NCBI RefSeq assembly: GCF_003056305.1
Contig: NZ_PYVX01000001.1
Coordinates: forward strand, 992,001-1,056,000
Length of the DNA stretch: 64,000 nt
From: Halomonas denitrificans
Lineage (GTDB): Bacteria; Pseudomonadota; Gammaproteobacteria; Pseudomonadales; Halomonadaceae
Reading direction: 5' to 3'
The number at the start of each line of letters is the position of its first letter. The stretch's first letter is position 1. The notes beneath the pieces are model-generated. The model did not search any database, was not told where the DNA came from, and was given only the letters and a program-made list of their open reading frames with translations. Shown here in pieces: positions 37,099 through 49,354 of the stretch. The translations under genes were made by a program, and so were the position numbers.

Positions 37099-37871
37099 GC
37101 GCTGGCCTCCTCTTCTGCCGCGGCATCGCTGCCCATGTAGGCCTCCCGGACCTGGGGGTCGCGGGAGACGGCCTCGTAGTCGCCCTCGGCCAGCACGCTG
37201 CCCCGGGCCAGCACGGTGATGCGGTCGCACAGGCGGCTGACCACGCTGAGGTTGTGCTCCACCATCAGCACGGTGCGCCCCGCCGAGACCCGCCGGATCA
37301 GCTCGACGATGCGGTCGACGTCCTCGGCGCCCATGCCCTGGGTCGGCTCGTCGAGCAGCATCACCGTGGGATCCAGTGCCAGGGTGGTCGCCACCTCAAG
37401 CGCCCGCTTGCGCCCGTAGGGCATCTCCACGGTGAGCACGTCGGCGTACTCCTTGAGGCCCACCTCGTCGAGCAGCGCGATGGCGCGCTCGTTCAGGTGC
37501 TCGAGGCTCTTCTCGGACTTCCAGAAGTGAAAGGAGGTGCCGAGGCGGCGCTGCAGCGCCACGCGCACGTTCTCCATGGCGGTCATGTGGGCGAACACCG
37601 CCGAGATCTGGAAGGAGCGCACCAGGCCGAGCCGGGCGATCTCGTTGGCCCGCATGTTGGTAATCGGCTTGCCGCGATAGAGGATCTCGCCGCGGGTGGG
37701 CGGCAGGAACTTGGTCAGCAGGTTGAAGACGGTGGTCTTGCCGGCCCCGTTGGGGCCGATCAGGGCATGGATGTGCCCCTCCCGGACCCGCAGGTTGACG
37801 TCGTCCACGGCGGTGAAGCCGCGAAACTCCTTGGTCAACCCGCGAGTTTCCAGAATGAACTCCTGGGTCAT
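37095..37871 (-). CDS. livG: Branched-chain amino acid ABC transporter ATPase LivG
   Basis: A 258-residue ABC ATPase with canonical Walker A (IGPNGAGKTTVFNLL), a signature region LPYGRKRALEVATTLALDPT in which the family LSYG pattern appears as MPYG, Walker B (TVMLLDEPTQGMG) and H-loop (TVLMVEHNLSVV). It is the first gene of livGFKHM. Its 361-base upstream gap holds a CAAC-rich leader and a TTACGTTAACGTAA palindrome. It partners LivF, whose Walker A is altered, so LivG may carry most ATPase activity. Confidence 0.94.
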   Translation of the reverse strand: MTQEFILETRGLTKEFRGFTAVDDVNLRVREGHIHALIGPNGAGKTTVFNLLTKFLPPTRGEILYRGKPITNMRANEIARLGLVRSFQISAVFAHMTAMENVRVALQRRLGTSFHFWKSEKSLEHLNERAIALLDEVGLKEYADVLTVEMPYGRKRALEVATTLALDPTVMLLDEPTQGMGAEDVDRIVELIRRVSAGRTVLMVEHNLSVVSRLCDRITVLARGSVLAEGDYEAVSRDPQVREAYMGSDAAAEEEASA

Positions 37872-37913
37872 GGTGGGTCCTCTCTGGATCGCTGGCGCGA
37901 TCCGCCGTGGATG

Positions 37914-37947
37914 CTGTTGTCGTTGTTGTCGGCCGTTGTCGTTGTTA
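37914..37947 (-). promoter_or_regulatory. CAAC-repeat cluster in the livG leader
   Basis: The sense strand carries several AACAACGA/GACAAC units in tandem, each one mismatch from AANAANAA, about 45-75 bases before livG. Such tandem arrangement resembles Hfq-binding regions. Confidence 0.35.
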
Positions 37948-38011
37948 TGGCGGTGCCGGCATCGAGGGTCCGTGATGCGCCATCACGCGGCCCCGGAGAA
38001 CACGCTACACT

Positions 38012-38025
38012 TTACGTTAACGTAA
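38012..38025. promoter_or_regulatory. Perfect palindrome, possible LiuR-type operator of livGFKHM
   Basis: TTACGTTAACGTAA, a perfect 14-base palindrome 141 bases upstream of livG. It resembles, from memory, operators of the MerR-family regulator LiuR of branched-chain amino acid degradation. No regulator gene is in the window. Confidence 0.5.
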
Positions 38026-38136
38026 GCTAGAGGAGCAGGCGCGGCGGGGCAACAGGAGAAGGCCGGAACTCGACCAATGGTGTAGACGCGTGCGCTATCA
38101 ATAGCTTGCAAACTATGTCAGGCGGTACATGCCACG

Positions 38137-38173
38137 AAAAAAGGCGCGATGCCCGCCTGGGGCATCGCGCCTT
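38137..38173 (-). terminator. Rho-independent terminator of sdaA
   Basis: Fourteen-base perfect arms (38141-38154 and 38160-38173) with a five-base loop. On the minus strand the stem is followed by a run of T residues (complement of 38137-38142). Confidence 0.9.
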
Positions 38174-38232
38174 CTTTCCTCGGCGACCCGCGAGCCGCCC
38201 CGTTCACGGGGGCGTCGCGGCTCGCGCCGCCA

Positions 38233-39612
<1,380 letters not shown>

Positions 39613-39823
39613 GATGATGCCTCGTGTCTGAGCCGGACGGTCCGGCGTGCCGGCGGTCCGGCATGCCGGCGTTCCGCCCTCCAGGGCCAGCGGCCGCCTG
39701 ATCGCTTACCAGACAGTTAAACTAAAGCCACTCGACGCCCGTCGATAGATGGCCTCATCATGGCGAGGGAGTGACGCCCCGACAATCGAGAATATCTGGC
39801 TCACGGTATAGAATGGCTAAACC

Positions 39824-40753
39824 ATGAACTCGCACCTCAACGCCCAGACCCACGCCGGCCTGAAGGTCTTCGCCGTCAGCGCCCGCCACCTCTCCTTCAC
39901 CCGGGCGGCGGAGGAGCTGCACGTGACCACCGGCGCCGTCAGCCAGCAGATCAAGCAGCTCGAGCAGCGGCTGGGGTTCAAGCTGTTCCGCCGCCGGCCG
40001 CGCCGGCTGGAGCTGACCGAGGAGGGGCGGCGCCTGGCGGCGGTGGTCGACGAGGCCTACCAGGCGGTAGGGCTGGAGGTGCGGCGGCTGCGCAGCGGCG
40101 TGATGAGCGGGGTGATCCGGCTGCGCTCGGTGCCCTCCTTCCTGCACAAGTGGCTGATGCCCCGCCTGCCGCGACTGCAGGCGCGCTTCCCCGACATCGA
40201 GCTGCACGTCACCGCCGAGGACAGCAGCGTCTCGCTGCGCGACGGCGACTTCGACCTGGCGCTGGACCTCAACGACGGCCACGTCCCGGGGCTCGCCATC
40301 ACGGCGCTGATGGAGGAGCGGATCTTCCCGGTCTGCGCCCCCGCCCTGCTGCGGGGACGCCCGCCCCTGCGCGATCCCGCCGACCTGGCCTGGTACCCGC
40401 TGCTGCACGACGTCACGGCCTGGCGGGGCAGCCACGAGCACGCCGAGTGGGAGCGCTACCTCGAGGCCATCGCGGCGCCCCCGCTCAACCTGCGCCGGGG
40501 CTATACCTTCAACCGCCACCACCTGACCATGGCGGCGGCCATCGCCGGCATGGGGGTCGCCATCGCCCGCCAGACCCTGATCCGCGGCGAGCTCGGCAGC
40601 GGCGAGCTGATCGCGCCCTTCGCCCAGCGCGTGCCGACCGGCATGCGCTACGGCATCGTCCACGCGCCGGGGGCGCTGGACGACCGCCGGGTCGCCGCGG
40701 TGCATGACTGGATCGTCGAGGAGGCCCGGCGCGCGCCGGACGGAGCGGGCTAG
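39824..40753 (+). CDS. LysR family regulator (GcvA-like) divergent from sdaA
   Basis: A 309-residue regulator. The N-terminal helix-turn-helix LSFTRAAEELHVTTGAVSQQIKQLEQRLG is followed by an effector domain typical of the GcvA/AmpR group (HVTAEDSSVSLRDGDFDLAL). It is divergent from sdaA across 211 bases that hold TATAGAAT at its own promoter side. A role in control of sdaA by glycine or serine is plausible from position. There is no direct evidence for the ligand. Confidence 0.88.
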   Translation: MNSHLNAQTHAGLKVFAVSARHLSFTRAAEELHVTTGAVSQQIKQLEQRLGFKLFRRRPRRLELTEEGRRLAAVVDEAYQAVGLEVRRLRSGVMSGVIRLRSVPSFLHKWLMPRLPRLQARFPDIELHVTAEDSSVSLRDGDFDLALDLNDGHVPGLAITALMEERIFPVCAPALLRGRPPLRDPADLAWYPLLHDVTAWRGSHEHAEWERYLEAIAAPPLNLRRGYTFNRHHLTMAAAIAGMGVAIARQTLIRGELGSGELIAPFAQRVPTGMRYGIVHAPGALDDRRVAAVHDWIVEEARRAPDGAG

Positions 40754-40782
40754 ACGCCGCGGCCACGATGCGCCGTAATCGA

Positions 40783-40811
40783 TAGGCAGTCGCGGGCGAG
40801 CCGGGTATCAT
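40783..40811 (+). promoter_or_regulatory. Sigma-70 promoter of the unknown membrane-protein gene
   Basis: TAGGCA (40783-40788), a 17-base spacer, then TATCAT (40806-40811). Transcription would begin near 40818, inside the palindrome that follows. Confidence 0.55.
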
Positions 40812-40813
40812 AT

Positions 40814-40831
40814 ACATTCATTAATGAATGT
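40814..40831. promoter_or_regulatory. 18-base perfect palindrome overlapping the transcription start (TetR-like operator)
   Basis: ACATTCATTAATGAATGT is perfectly symmetric and sits on the predicted start site. The AT-rich form and position are those of a TetR-family operator. It contains the ATG at 40824, which argues against that codon as the true start. Confidence 0.6.
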
Positions 40832-40850
40832 GATTCACCCCGAGACGCTC

Positions 40851-41504
40851 ATGCCACGCCACCTCCCCCCCGAACTGCCCACGCCCATCGACTTTCGCGC
40901 CACCAGCCTGCGCGCCCTGCTCTACATCGTCCTGATCGGCCTGCTGATGCAGGGCGTGATGCTCGAGGCGGTGGGCCTCGAGGGCCAGCGATTCTCCGAG
41001 CGCGGCTTCATCGAGCCCGCCCAGTCGCTGCTGCTCGCCGCCAGCGCCGGCCTGGCGCTCTACGTGCGCCTGACGAGCCCGCGGCTGACCCACGTCTCGC
41101 TGCTGCTGCTGGCCCTGCCGCTCGCCTCGCTGATTCGCGAGCAGGATGCCTGGCTGGACGCCTGGGTGTTCGACGGCGCCTGGCAGACGCTGGTCGCGCT
41201 GCTGGTGCTGCCCATCCTGTTCGTGGTGCTCCGGGGCCGACACGCCTTCGCCCGAGAGTTCGCGCGCTACGCCAACAGCTTCTCGTTCGGCCTGTTCGCC
41301 GCGGGCTTCCTGACCACCTACGTCTACTCGCGGCTCTTCGGGCGCAGCGAGATGTGGCAGGCGATCCTCGGCGACGCCTACCTGCGCACCTTCAAGGACG
41401 CTGCCGAGGAGGTCACCGAGCTGTTCGGCTACACCCTGCTGTTCTTCGCCATGGTCGAGCTCGTGCTGCTGGTGCGCCGCTGGCGCCACCTCAAGGCCGA
41501 CTGA
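40851..41504 (+). CDS. Unrecognised multi-pass membrane protein
   Basis: I do not recognise this 217-residue protein. It has about five or six membrane helices (ALLYIVLIGLLMQGVMLEAV, SLLLAASAGLALYV, THVSLLLLALPLASLI, TLVALLVLPILFVVL, SFSFGLFAAGFLTTYVYSRL, LFGYTLLFFAMVELVLLV) with charged loops and ends RRWRHLKAD. The start at 40851 is preferred because the alternative ATG at 40824 lies within the palindromic operator. The Shine-Dalgarno sequence is weak at both. It stands alone behind a regulated promoter and ends at a bidirectional terminator. Confidence 0.75.
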   Translation: MPRHLPPELPTPIDFRATSLRALLYIVLIGLLMQGVMLEAVGLEGQRFSERGFIEPAQSLLLAASAGLALYVRLTSPRLTHVSLLLLALPLASLIREQDAWLDAWVFDGAWQTLVALLVLPILFVVLRGRHAFAREFARYANSFSFGLFAAGFLTTYVYSRLFGRSEMWQAILGDAYLRTFKDAAEEVTELFGYTLLFFAMVELVLLVRRWRHLKAD

Positions 41505-41584
41505 GGCTCCTCGGGGGCCGGCGCGCACAGGCCCCGCCCTCTCCGGGTGCGCCCTTCGCCACCGCGCCCCTGACGACCGCCCAA

Positions 41585-41623
41585 ACGACGACGCCCGCAG
41601 CCGATGGCTGCGGGCGTCGTCGT
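41585..41623. terminator. Bidirectional terminator between the membrane-protein gene and rpoD
   Basis: Eighteen-base perfect arms (41585-41602 and 41606-41623) with a three-base loop, 17 bases after the rpoD stop on the minus strand. On that strand TTTGG follows. Confidence 0.75.
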
Positions 41624-41640
41624 GAGCGAGGGCCGGCGGC

Positions 41641-43485
<1,845 letters not shown>

Positions 43486-43557
43486 AGAAACCCTATCTCG
43501 ACGAAGAAGAATGAAGCACCTGAAGTACTGAGGCGGTGAAAACTCGATAAGCCGAAC

Positions 43558-43563
43558 AGTATA
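43558..43563 (-). promoter_or_regulatory. Candidate internal -10 box for rpoD
   Basis: TATACT on the minus strand in the dnaG-rpoD gap, about 70 bases before the rpoD start. The matching -35 is poor, so this is tentative. Confidence 0.3.
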
Positions 43564-43725
43564 GCGGGTAAGGCCGCCATCCTGCCAGTTCGGTGTGTTT
43601 GCGCGGTCATTCAGGTGTGTTAGGTTGTGAGGTTGCGCCTTTCACAGGCAGCTTCCTCGTATCTGGTGATGGTGGCAGAAAATTCAACCCCCGCCACGCC
43701 GGCGCCATCGCGCCCCTGCGATGCC

Positions 43726-45567
43726 CTACCCCCTCGGGTCGGCGAGCAGCGTCATCAGCTGCTGGCGCTCCTCCTGGGAGAGCCGCTCGCCCCTCTGCTG
43801 CTTGGACAGCAGGGCATCGACTTCCTCCTGCCGCGATGAGCGCAGCCGATGGCGCTGGAAATGCTCGACCAGCCCGTCCAGCTCGGCGGCCCGCGCCCCG
43901 GGCGGAATCAGCAGCTCACGACGCGCCAGCGCGGCCAGCCGCTCCCCCTCCGGGGTGCCGTGGAAGTGGGCCAGCAGCACCTGGGCGCTGCGGTAGCGCC
44001 CCGCCCGCAGGAGCCGCTCGACCTCGCGACAGAGCCGCGCCTCCGGATCCGCCTCGGGGTACCAGTCGGCCGCCTCGGGCAGGCGCTCCACCAGCCGCGG
44101 CTCGTGCACCAGCAGCTGCAGCACGCGCCCCATCAGGCCGAGCGACTGCCGCCCCTTGCTCGGGGCCGGGCGCGCCTCATACCCCTCGTCGTCGGGACGC
44201 CACTCGTCCTCGGGGCGCCACTCGGGCTCCGGCGCCAGGGGCGGCTCGCCCGGCGGCGCCTCGGCGGGCGCGACCAGCGCCTCGAAGCGAGACTGGTCGA
44301 CGCCGGTACGCCGCGAGAGCTCGCCCAGCAGCAGCGACTTCAGCACCCCCTCCGGCAGCTTGCCGATGGCCGCGAGCACCTGGCTGGCGAAGCGCTCGCG
44401 CGCCTCGATGGTGGCCAGGTCTCGCCCCTCGGCCGCGTGATCGAAGAGGAACTCCGACAGCGGGCTCGCGCAGGTGATGCGATCCTCGAAGGCGGCCGGC
44501 CCCTCGCGGCGCACCAGGGTGTCCGGGTCCTCCCCCTCGGGGAGGAACATGAAGCGCGCCTGACGGCCGTCGATCATCTGCGGCAGCACCGTCTCCAGCG
44601 CCCGGGTGGCGGCCTGGCGGCCGGCGCGGTCGCCGTCGAAGCAGAACACCACCTCGCCGACCATGCGGAACAGCCGGCTCAGGTGCTCCTCGCTGGTCGA
44701 GGTGCCCAGCGTCGCCACGGCGTTGCGGATGCCGAACTGGGCCAGCGCCACCACGTCCATGTAGCCCTCGACGATCACTACCCGCTCGAGGCGCGAATCG
44801 GCCTGGCGCGCCTCATAGAGGCCGTAGAGCTCGCGCCCCTTGTGGAACACCGGCGTCTCGGGGGAGTTGAGGTACTTGGGCTTGGCATCGCCCAGCACCC
44901 GGCCGCCGAAGGCGATGGTGCGCCCGCGGATATCGCGGATCGGAAACATCACCCGGTCGCGGAAGCGGTCGTAGGTGCGCCCGCTATCCTCGTGATGCAC
45001 CAGCAGGCCGTACTCGATCTGCACCGACTCGGCGATGCCGCGCTCGCCCAGGTGGCGCTTGAGCCCCTCCCAGCCGGCCGGCGCGCAGCCGATGCCGAAG
45101 GTCTGCTGGACCTCCGGCGACAGCCCGCGCTCCGCCAGGTAGCGGCGGGCGCTCTCGCCCTCCGGCATCTTCAGCCGCTCGCGGAAGTAGCTGGCCGAGA
45201 GCTCCAGCAGATTGACCCCTTCCTTGCGCTTGCGCTCGCGGGCCTGGGCCCGGGGATCGTCGGCACCCTCCCGGGGCACCTCCAGGCCGAGCCGGCCGGC
45301 CAGCTGCTCCACGGCCTCGGGGAAGCGCAGCTTGTCGTACTCCATCAGGAAGCGCAGGGCATTGCCGTGGGCGCCGCAGCCGAAGCAGTGGTAGAACTGC
45401 TTGTCGGCGCTGACGGTGAACGAGGGCGACTTCTCCTGGTGGAAGGGGCAGAGCCCGGAGTGGTTGCGCCCGGCCTTCTTCAGCTTCACGCGCTCGCCGA
45501 CCACCTCGACCACGTCGACGCGGGCCAGGAGATCATCGATGAAGCGCTGGGGAATCTGACCGGACAT
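43726..45567 (-). CDS. dnaG: DNA primase
   Basis: A 613-residue primase that makes RNA primers at the replication fork. It has an N-terminal CHC2 zinc finger (CPFHQEKSPSFTV ... YHCFGCGAHG), a TOPRIM domain (VVIVEGYMDVVALAQ and CFDGDRAGRQAA), and a C-terminal DnaB-binding region after a Pro/Glu-rich linker near 425-465. It lies second in the macromolecular synthesis operon, separated from rpsU by a hairpin that probably lowers its expression. Confidence 0.97.
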   Translation of the reverse strand: MSGQIPQRFIDDLLARVDVVEVVGERVKLKKAGRNHSGLCPFHQEKSPSFTVSADKQFYHCFGCGAHGNALRFLMEYDKLRFPEAVEQLAGRLGLEVPREGADDPRAQARERKRKEGVNLLELSASYFRERLKMPEGESARRYLAERGLSPEVQQTFGIGCAPAGWEGLKRHLGERGIAESVQIEYGLLVHHEDSGRTYDRFRDRVMFPIRDIRGRTIAFGGRVLGDAKPKYLNSPETPVFHKGRELYGLYEARQADSRLERVVIVEGYMDVVALAQFGIRNAVATLGTSTSEEHLSRLFRMVGEVVFCFDGDRAGRQAATRALETVLPQMIDGRQARFMFLPEGEDPDTLVRREGPAAFEDRITCASPLSEFLFDHAAEGRDLATIEARERFASQVLAAIGKLPEGVLKSLLLGELSRRTGVDQSRFEALVAPAEAPPGEPPLAPEPEWRPEDEWRPDDEGYEARPAPSKGRQSLGLMGRVLQLLVHEPRLVERLPEAADWYPEADPEARLCREVERLLRAGRYRSAQVLLAHFHGTPEGERLAALARRELLIPPGARAAELDGLVEHFQRHRLRSSRQEEVDALLSKQQRGERLSQEERQQLMTLLADPRG

Positions 45568-45610
45568 GCGGACAACCTGCGAGGCGGGAGCGGGAAGCGA
45601 CCGGACGGCG

Positions 45611-45644
45611 ACAAAAACAAGCGGCCACCGTTAGGCGGCCGCTT
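45611..45644 (-). terminator. Attenuating terminator between rpsU and dnaG
   Basis: Eight-base arms (45619-45626 and 45637-45644) followed on the minus strand by GTTTTTGT. E. coli has a partial terminator at the same place, which keeps primase levels far below S21. Confidence 0.75.
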
Positions 45645-45698
45645 GGCGTCCCTCTTGAGACGGCATGGGCCGGATGCCCTCACCGACTCCAGTACGGA

Positions 45699-45914
45699 TC
45701 AATAGAGCCGTTCGAAACGCTTGCGCTCACGCTGAAGCTTCTTGGCATGGCGCTTGACGGCCGCGGCCGCCTTGCGCTTGCGCTCTGCGGTCGGCTTCTC
45801 GTACTGCTCGCGACGACGCACTTCCGAGAGGACACCGGCCTTTTCACAGGAACGCTTGAAGCGACGCAGCGCGACGTCAAACGGCTCGTTATCACGTACT
45901 TTGACAGAAGGCAT
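45699..45914 (-). CDS. rpsU: 30S ribosomal protein S21
   Basis: A 71-residue, very basic ribosomal protein. The sequence [20 protein letters not shown] and the Lys/Arg-rich C-terminus identify S21. It helps mRNA base-pairing on the small subunit. The start at 45914 has AGGTAGGTGAG upstream; a longer in-frame extension is leader. It heads the rpsU-dnaG-rpoD operon, divergent from tsaD, as in E. coli. Its predicted promoter lies about 160 bases upstream, giving a long leader. Confidence 0.98.
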   Translation of the reverse strand: MPSVKVRDNEPFDVALRRFKRSCEKAGVLSEVRRREQYEKPTAERKRKAAAAVKRHAKKLQRERKRFERLY

Positions 45915-46079
45915 TAAGCACTCACCTACCTTGGGTAACTTGAGTTCGGTTTGTACGCACACCCGGCGGGGTTCGCCCCTCCACGAAACACGCTCCGAGA
46001 TCGCCAGGCGAACCGGAACGATGCGTGAATACGCGAGGAATGGCCCCTGGGTGCACGACCCAGTCTTGCAGCGGACAGT

Positions 46080-46108
46080 ATTCTAGTCGTCCGGCCGAGC
46101 GCGTGCAA
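46080..46108 (-). promoter_or_regulatory. Sigma-70 promoter of rpsU-dnaG-rpoD
   Basis: On the minus strand TTGCAC (complement of 46103-46108), a 17-base spacer and TAGAAT (complement of 46080-46085). Transcription would begin near 46073, leaving about 160 bases of leader before rpsU. Confidence 0.7.
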
Positions 46109-46143
46109 ATCGTTTCCCTGCTGCCGACGGGGGGCAAAATGCG

Positions 46144-46149
46144 TAGAAT
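46144..46149 (+). promoter_or_regulatory. Candidate -10 box of tsaD
   Basis: TAGAAT 31 bases before the tsaD start. The -35 element is weak (CTGCCG at 17-base spacing). Confidence 0.35.
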
Positions 46150-46180
46150 GCCGCCATCCACGCATTACCGAGCCGATATC

Positions 46181-47218
<1,038 letters not shown>

Positions 47219-47695
47219 AAACCACGATGATCGCGCTCTTTACGGTCACGGCGCCCAGCGCCTGCTGGCCGGCGAGCGCGTCGAGACCGGCATCATGAAG
47301 GCGGTGCCACGCTGGCCGATGGATGAGCTTGTGGCGCCCGCCAAGGCGTAAAAACCACGATGATCGCGCTCTTTACGGTCACGGCGCCAAGCGCCAGCCG
47401 GCCGGCGAGCGCGTCGAGACCGGCATCATGAAGGCGGTGCCACGCTGGCCGATGGATGAGCTTGTGGCGCCCGCCGCATCCCCGCATTAAGAGGCCTCGC
47501 AACGAGACTCGCGATCCCGGGAACGAAACCCTGCCACTTCGCTTGCCGCTTGCACGTCGGGGCACAACATAATCCCTCACGGGTGCCCCTCACTCGACGT
47601 CCCTGTCGATTGACGTGCGCGGCTGTGCTTCCTGCCAGCGTTCCCGGGTAGATATCGCGTCGCTTCGTTGCCCGGCCTCAGGCCATCGAGCCTGG
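47219..47695. other. tsaD-plsY intergenic region
   Basis: A 477-base gap. The first half is the tandem tsaD-derived repeat; the remainder (about 47476-47695) has no gene or clear signal that I can support. Confidence 0.7.
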
Positions 47696-48283
47696 CTAGA
47701 ACCCGGGCTCGTCGCCGCGCCCGAGCCGGCGGATATTGAGCACATGGCGCCCCAGCACCAGCAGCGTGAAGGCCATCACCACCCCCACGAACTCCGGCGC
47801 CAGCCAGATGCTGGCCAGCGGCGCCATGGCGGCGCTCGACAGCGACGCCACGGCCGCGGTGCGCACCCGCCAGGCCAGCAGGGTCCAGAGCGCGGCGCAG
47901 CAGAGCGCCACCCAGGGCGTGAGCACCAGCATCACGCCGAAGGCGCTGGCCACCCCCTTGCCGCCGCGAAAGCGGTGCCAGGCCGGATAGGCGTGGCCCA
48001 GCAGCACGCCGAGGCCGACGAGCCCGAGCCCCCAGGGCGGCAGGCCCAGCCACATGGCGAGCCACAGCACCGGCATGCCCTTGACCACATCGACGACCAG
48101 GGTGGCCAGGGCGAGGCGCGGGCCGTGCAGGCGCAGCACGTTGGAGAAGCCGGGATTGGCCGAGCCGGCGAGCCGCGGATCGCCCACGCCGGCGAGGCGG
48201 CACACCGCGAGGGCGCCGAGCCAGGTGCCGCTGAGATAGCCGATCGCCATCAGCGGCAGGATGAGGTCGAGGGGCGCCTCCAC
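47696..48283 (-). CDS. plsY: Acyl-phosphate glycerol-3-phosphate acyltransferase PlsY
   Basis: A 195-residue inner-membrane enzyme that transfers an acyl group from acyl-phosphate to glycerol 3-phosphate, the first step of phospholipid synthesis with PlsX. Motifs are GSANPGFSNVLR (family SGNPGxTNxxR, here changed to SANPG), HRFRGGKGVASAFG and the late LGRHVLNIRRLGRGDEPGF. It has five or so membrane helices. It is divergent from folB, a common arrangement near tsaD in gammaproteobacteria. Confidence 0.95.
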   Translation of the reverse strand: MEAPLDLILPLMAIGYLSGTWLGALAVCRLAGVGDPRLAGSANPGFSNVLRLHGPRLALATLVVDVVKGMPVLWLAMWLGLPPWGLGLVGLGVLLGHAYPAWHRFRGGKGVASAFGVMLVLTPWVALCCAALWTLLAWRVRTAAVASLSSAAMAPLASIWLAPEFVGVVMAFTLLVLGRHVLNIRRLGRGDEPGF

Positions 48284-48467
48284 GGGCGGGCTCCTTACGA
48301 TGATGCCTCGATTCTGCCAGTCGCGGGCCGGGGACGACAGGGCCGGCGGCCGCGGTGTCGTCGGGGAGCGCGCTGGCGTACAATCTGACGCCTGCAGGCG
48401 GACCTGCCCTATACGTATGCGGTCCGCATCGACCAGGCCGCCACAACCAATGACCGGGGGAGCCCCG

Positions 48468-48833
48468 ATGGATCTTGTGCTGATCGACGCGCTCGAGGTG
48501 GATACCGTGATCGGCGTCTACGACTGGGAGCGCACCATCACCCAGACGCTGCGCCTCGATCTCGAGATGGGCACCGACATCCGCCCCGCCGCGGCGGGCG
48601 ACGACATCGCCCAGACCCTGGACTACGCCGCCATCAGCGAGCGCATCGCCGGCTTCGCCGAGGCGCATCAGTTCGCCCTGGTGGAGACCTTCGCCGAGCG
48701 CCTGGCCGAGACCCTGCGCGCCGAGTTCGCCATCGCCTGGCTGCGCCTGACCGTGCGCAAGCCCGGCGCCGTGGCCGCGGCCAGCGCGGTGGGGGTCTCC
48801 ATCGAGCGCGGCAGCCGGCCGGGAGGCGCCTGA
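48468..48833 (+). CDS. folB: Dihydroneopterin aldolase
   Basis: A 121-residue enzyme that converts dihydroneopterin to 6-hydroxymethyl-dihydropterin in folate synthesis. Visible features are LIDALEVDTVIGVYDWER at the start and DIAQTLDYAAISERI with the catalytic Tyr, then the late VRKPGAV. The start at 48468 has GGGGGAG upstream. Its stop overlaps the folK start by one base, so the two are coupled and act in sequence. Confidence 0.94.
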   Translation: MDLVLIDALEVDTVIGVYDWERTITQTLRLDLEMGTDIRPAAAGDDIAQTLDYAAISERIAGFAEAHQFALVETFAERLAETLRAEFAIAWLRLTVRKPGAVAAASAVGVSIERGSRPGGA

Positions 48834-49351
48834 TGGCCCGGGTCACCGTCAGCATCGGCAGCAACATCGAGCGCGAGCATCACGTCCTGGCCTGCCTGGA
48901 CGCGCTGGAGGAGACCTTCGGGGCGCTCGCCGTCTCGCGGATCTTCGAGAGCGAACCGGTGGGCTTCGAGGACGGCCGCAACTTCTACAACCTGGTGGTG
49001 GCCTTCGAGAGCGAGTGCTCGGTGGGTGAGCTGCAGGCCTGGTGCAAGCGCCTGGAGTTCGCCCACGGCCGGCAAAAGGACGTCCCCAAGTTCAGCCCGC
49101 GGACCCTCGACATCGACCTGCTCACCGTGGGCATGCTCAGCGGCGACCATGACGGTGTCACCCTGCCCCGCGGCGAGATCCTCCACCACGCCTTCGTGCT
49201 CCAGCCCCTGGCCGAGCTGCTGCCCGAGGCGCGCCATCCCCTCACCGGTGAGACCTACCGCGACCACTGGGCGCGCTTCACGGCCGACGACCAGCGCCTC
49301 TGGCCGGTGGACTTCACCTGGCGGGGGCGCCGCCTCTCCGCCGCGGAGTAG
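48833..49351 (+). CDS. folK: 2-amino-4-hydroxy-6-hydroxymethyldihydropteridine pyrophosphokinase
   Basis: A 172-residue kinase that transfers pyrophosphate to 6-hydroxymethyl-dihydropterin. It has the start VSIGSNIEREHHVLACLDAL, the ATP-binding region and the signature PRTLDIDLLTVG with two metal-binding Asp. It follows folB directly and ends four bases before the convergent cca stop. Confidence 0.94.
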   Translation: MARVTVSIGSNIEREHHVLACLDALEETFGALAVSRIFESEPVGFEDGRNFYNLVVAFESECSVGELQAWCKRLEFAHGRQKDVPKFSPRTLDIDLLTVGMLSGDHDGVTLPRGEILHHAFVLQPLAELLPEARHPLTGETYRDHWARFTADDQRLWPVDFTWRGRRLSAAE

Positions 49352-49354
49352 GCC

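Larger units (their letters stand above)
37872..38232. other. Intergenic region upstream of livG and downstream of sdaA
   Basis: A 361-base region without a gene. It holds, in minus-strand order, the sdaA terminator (38137-38173), a palindromic operator (38012-38025) and a CAAC-repeat cluster (37914-37947) in the livG leader. Confidence 0.7.

Noticed and set aside
40824..40850. Start codon at 40824 for the unknown membrane protein
   Set aside because: This ATG lies inside the perfect palindrome at the predicted transcription start, so it could not have a ribosome site in the mRNA. The start at 40851 is preferred.
47293..47580. A 95-codon minus-strand open frame across the tsaD-derived repeat
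   Set aside because: It lies on the complement of repeated tsaD sequence and lacks a ribosome site or recognisable motif.
48418..48430. ATGCGGTCCGCAT palindrome upstream of folB
   Set aside because: Thirteen bases of GC-rich symmetry is expected by chance in DNA of this composition, and it fits no regulator pattern I know.
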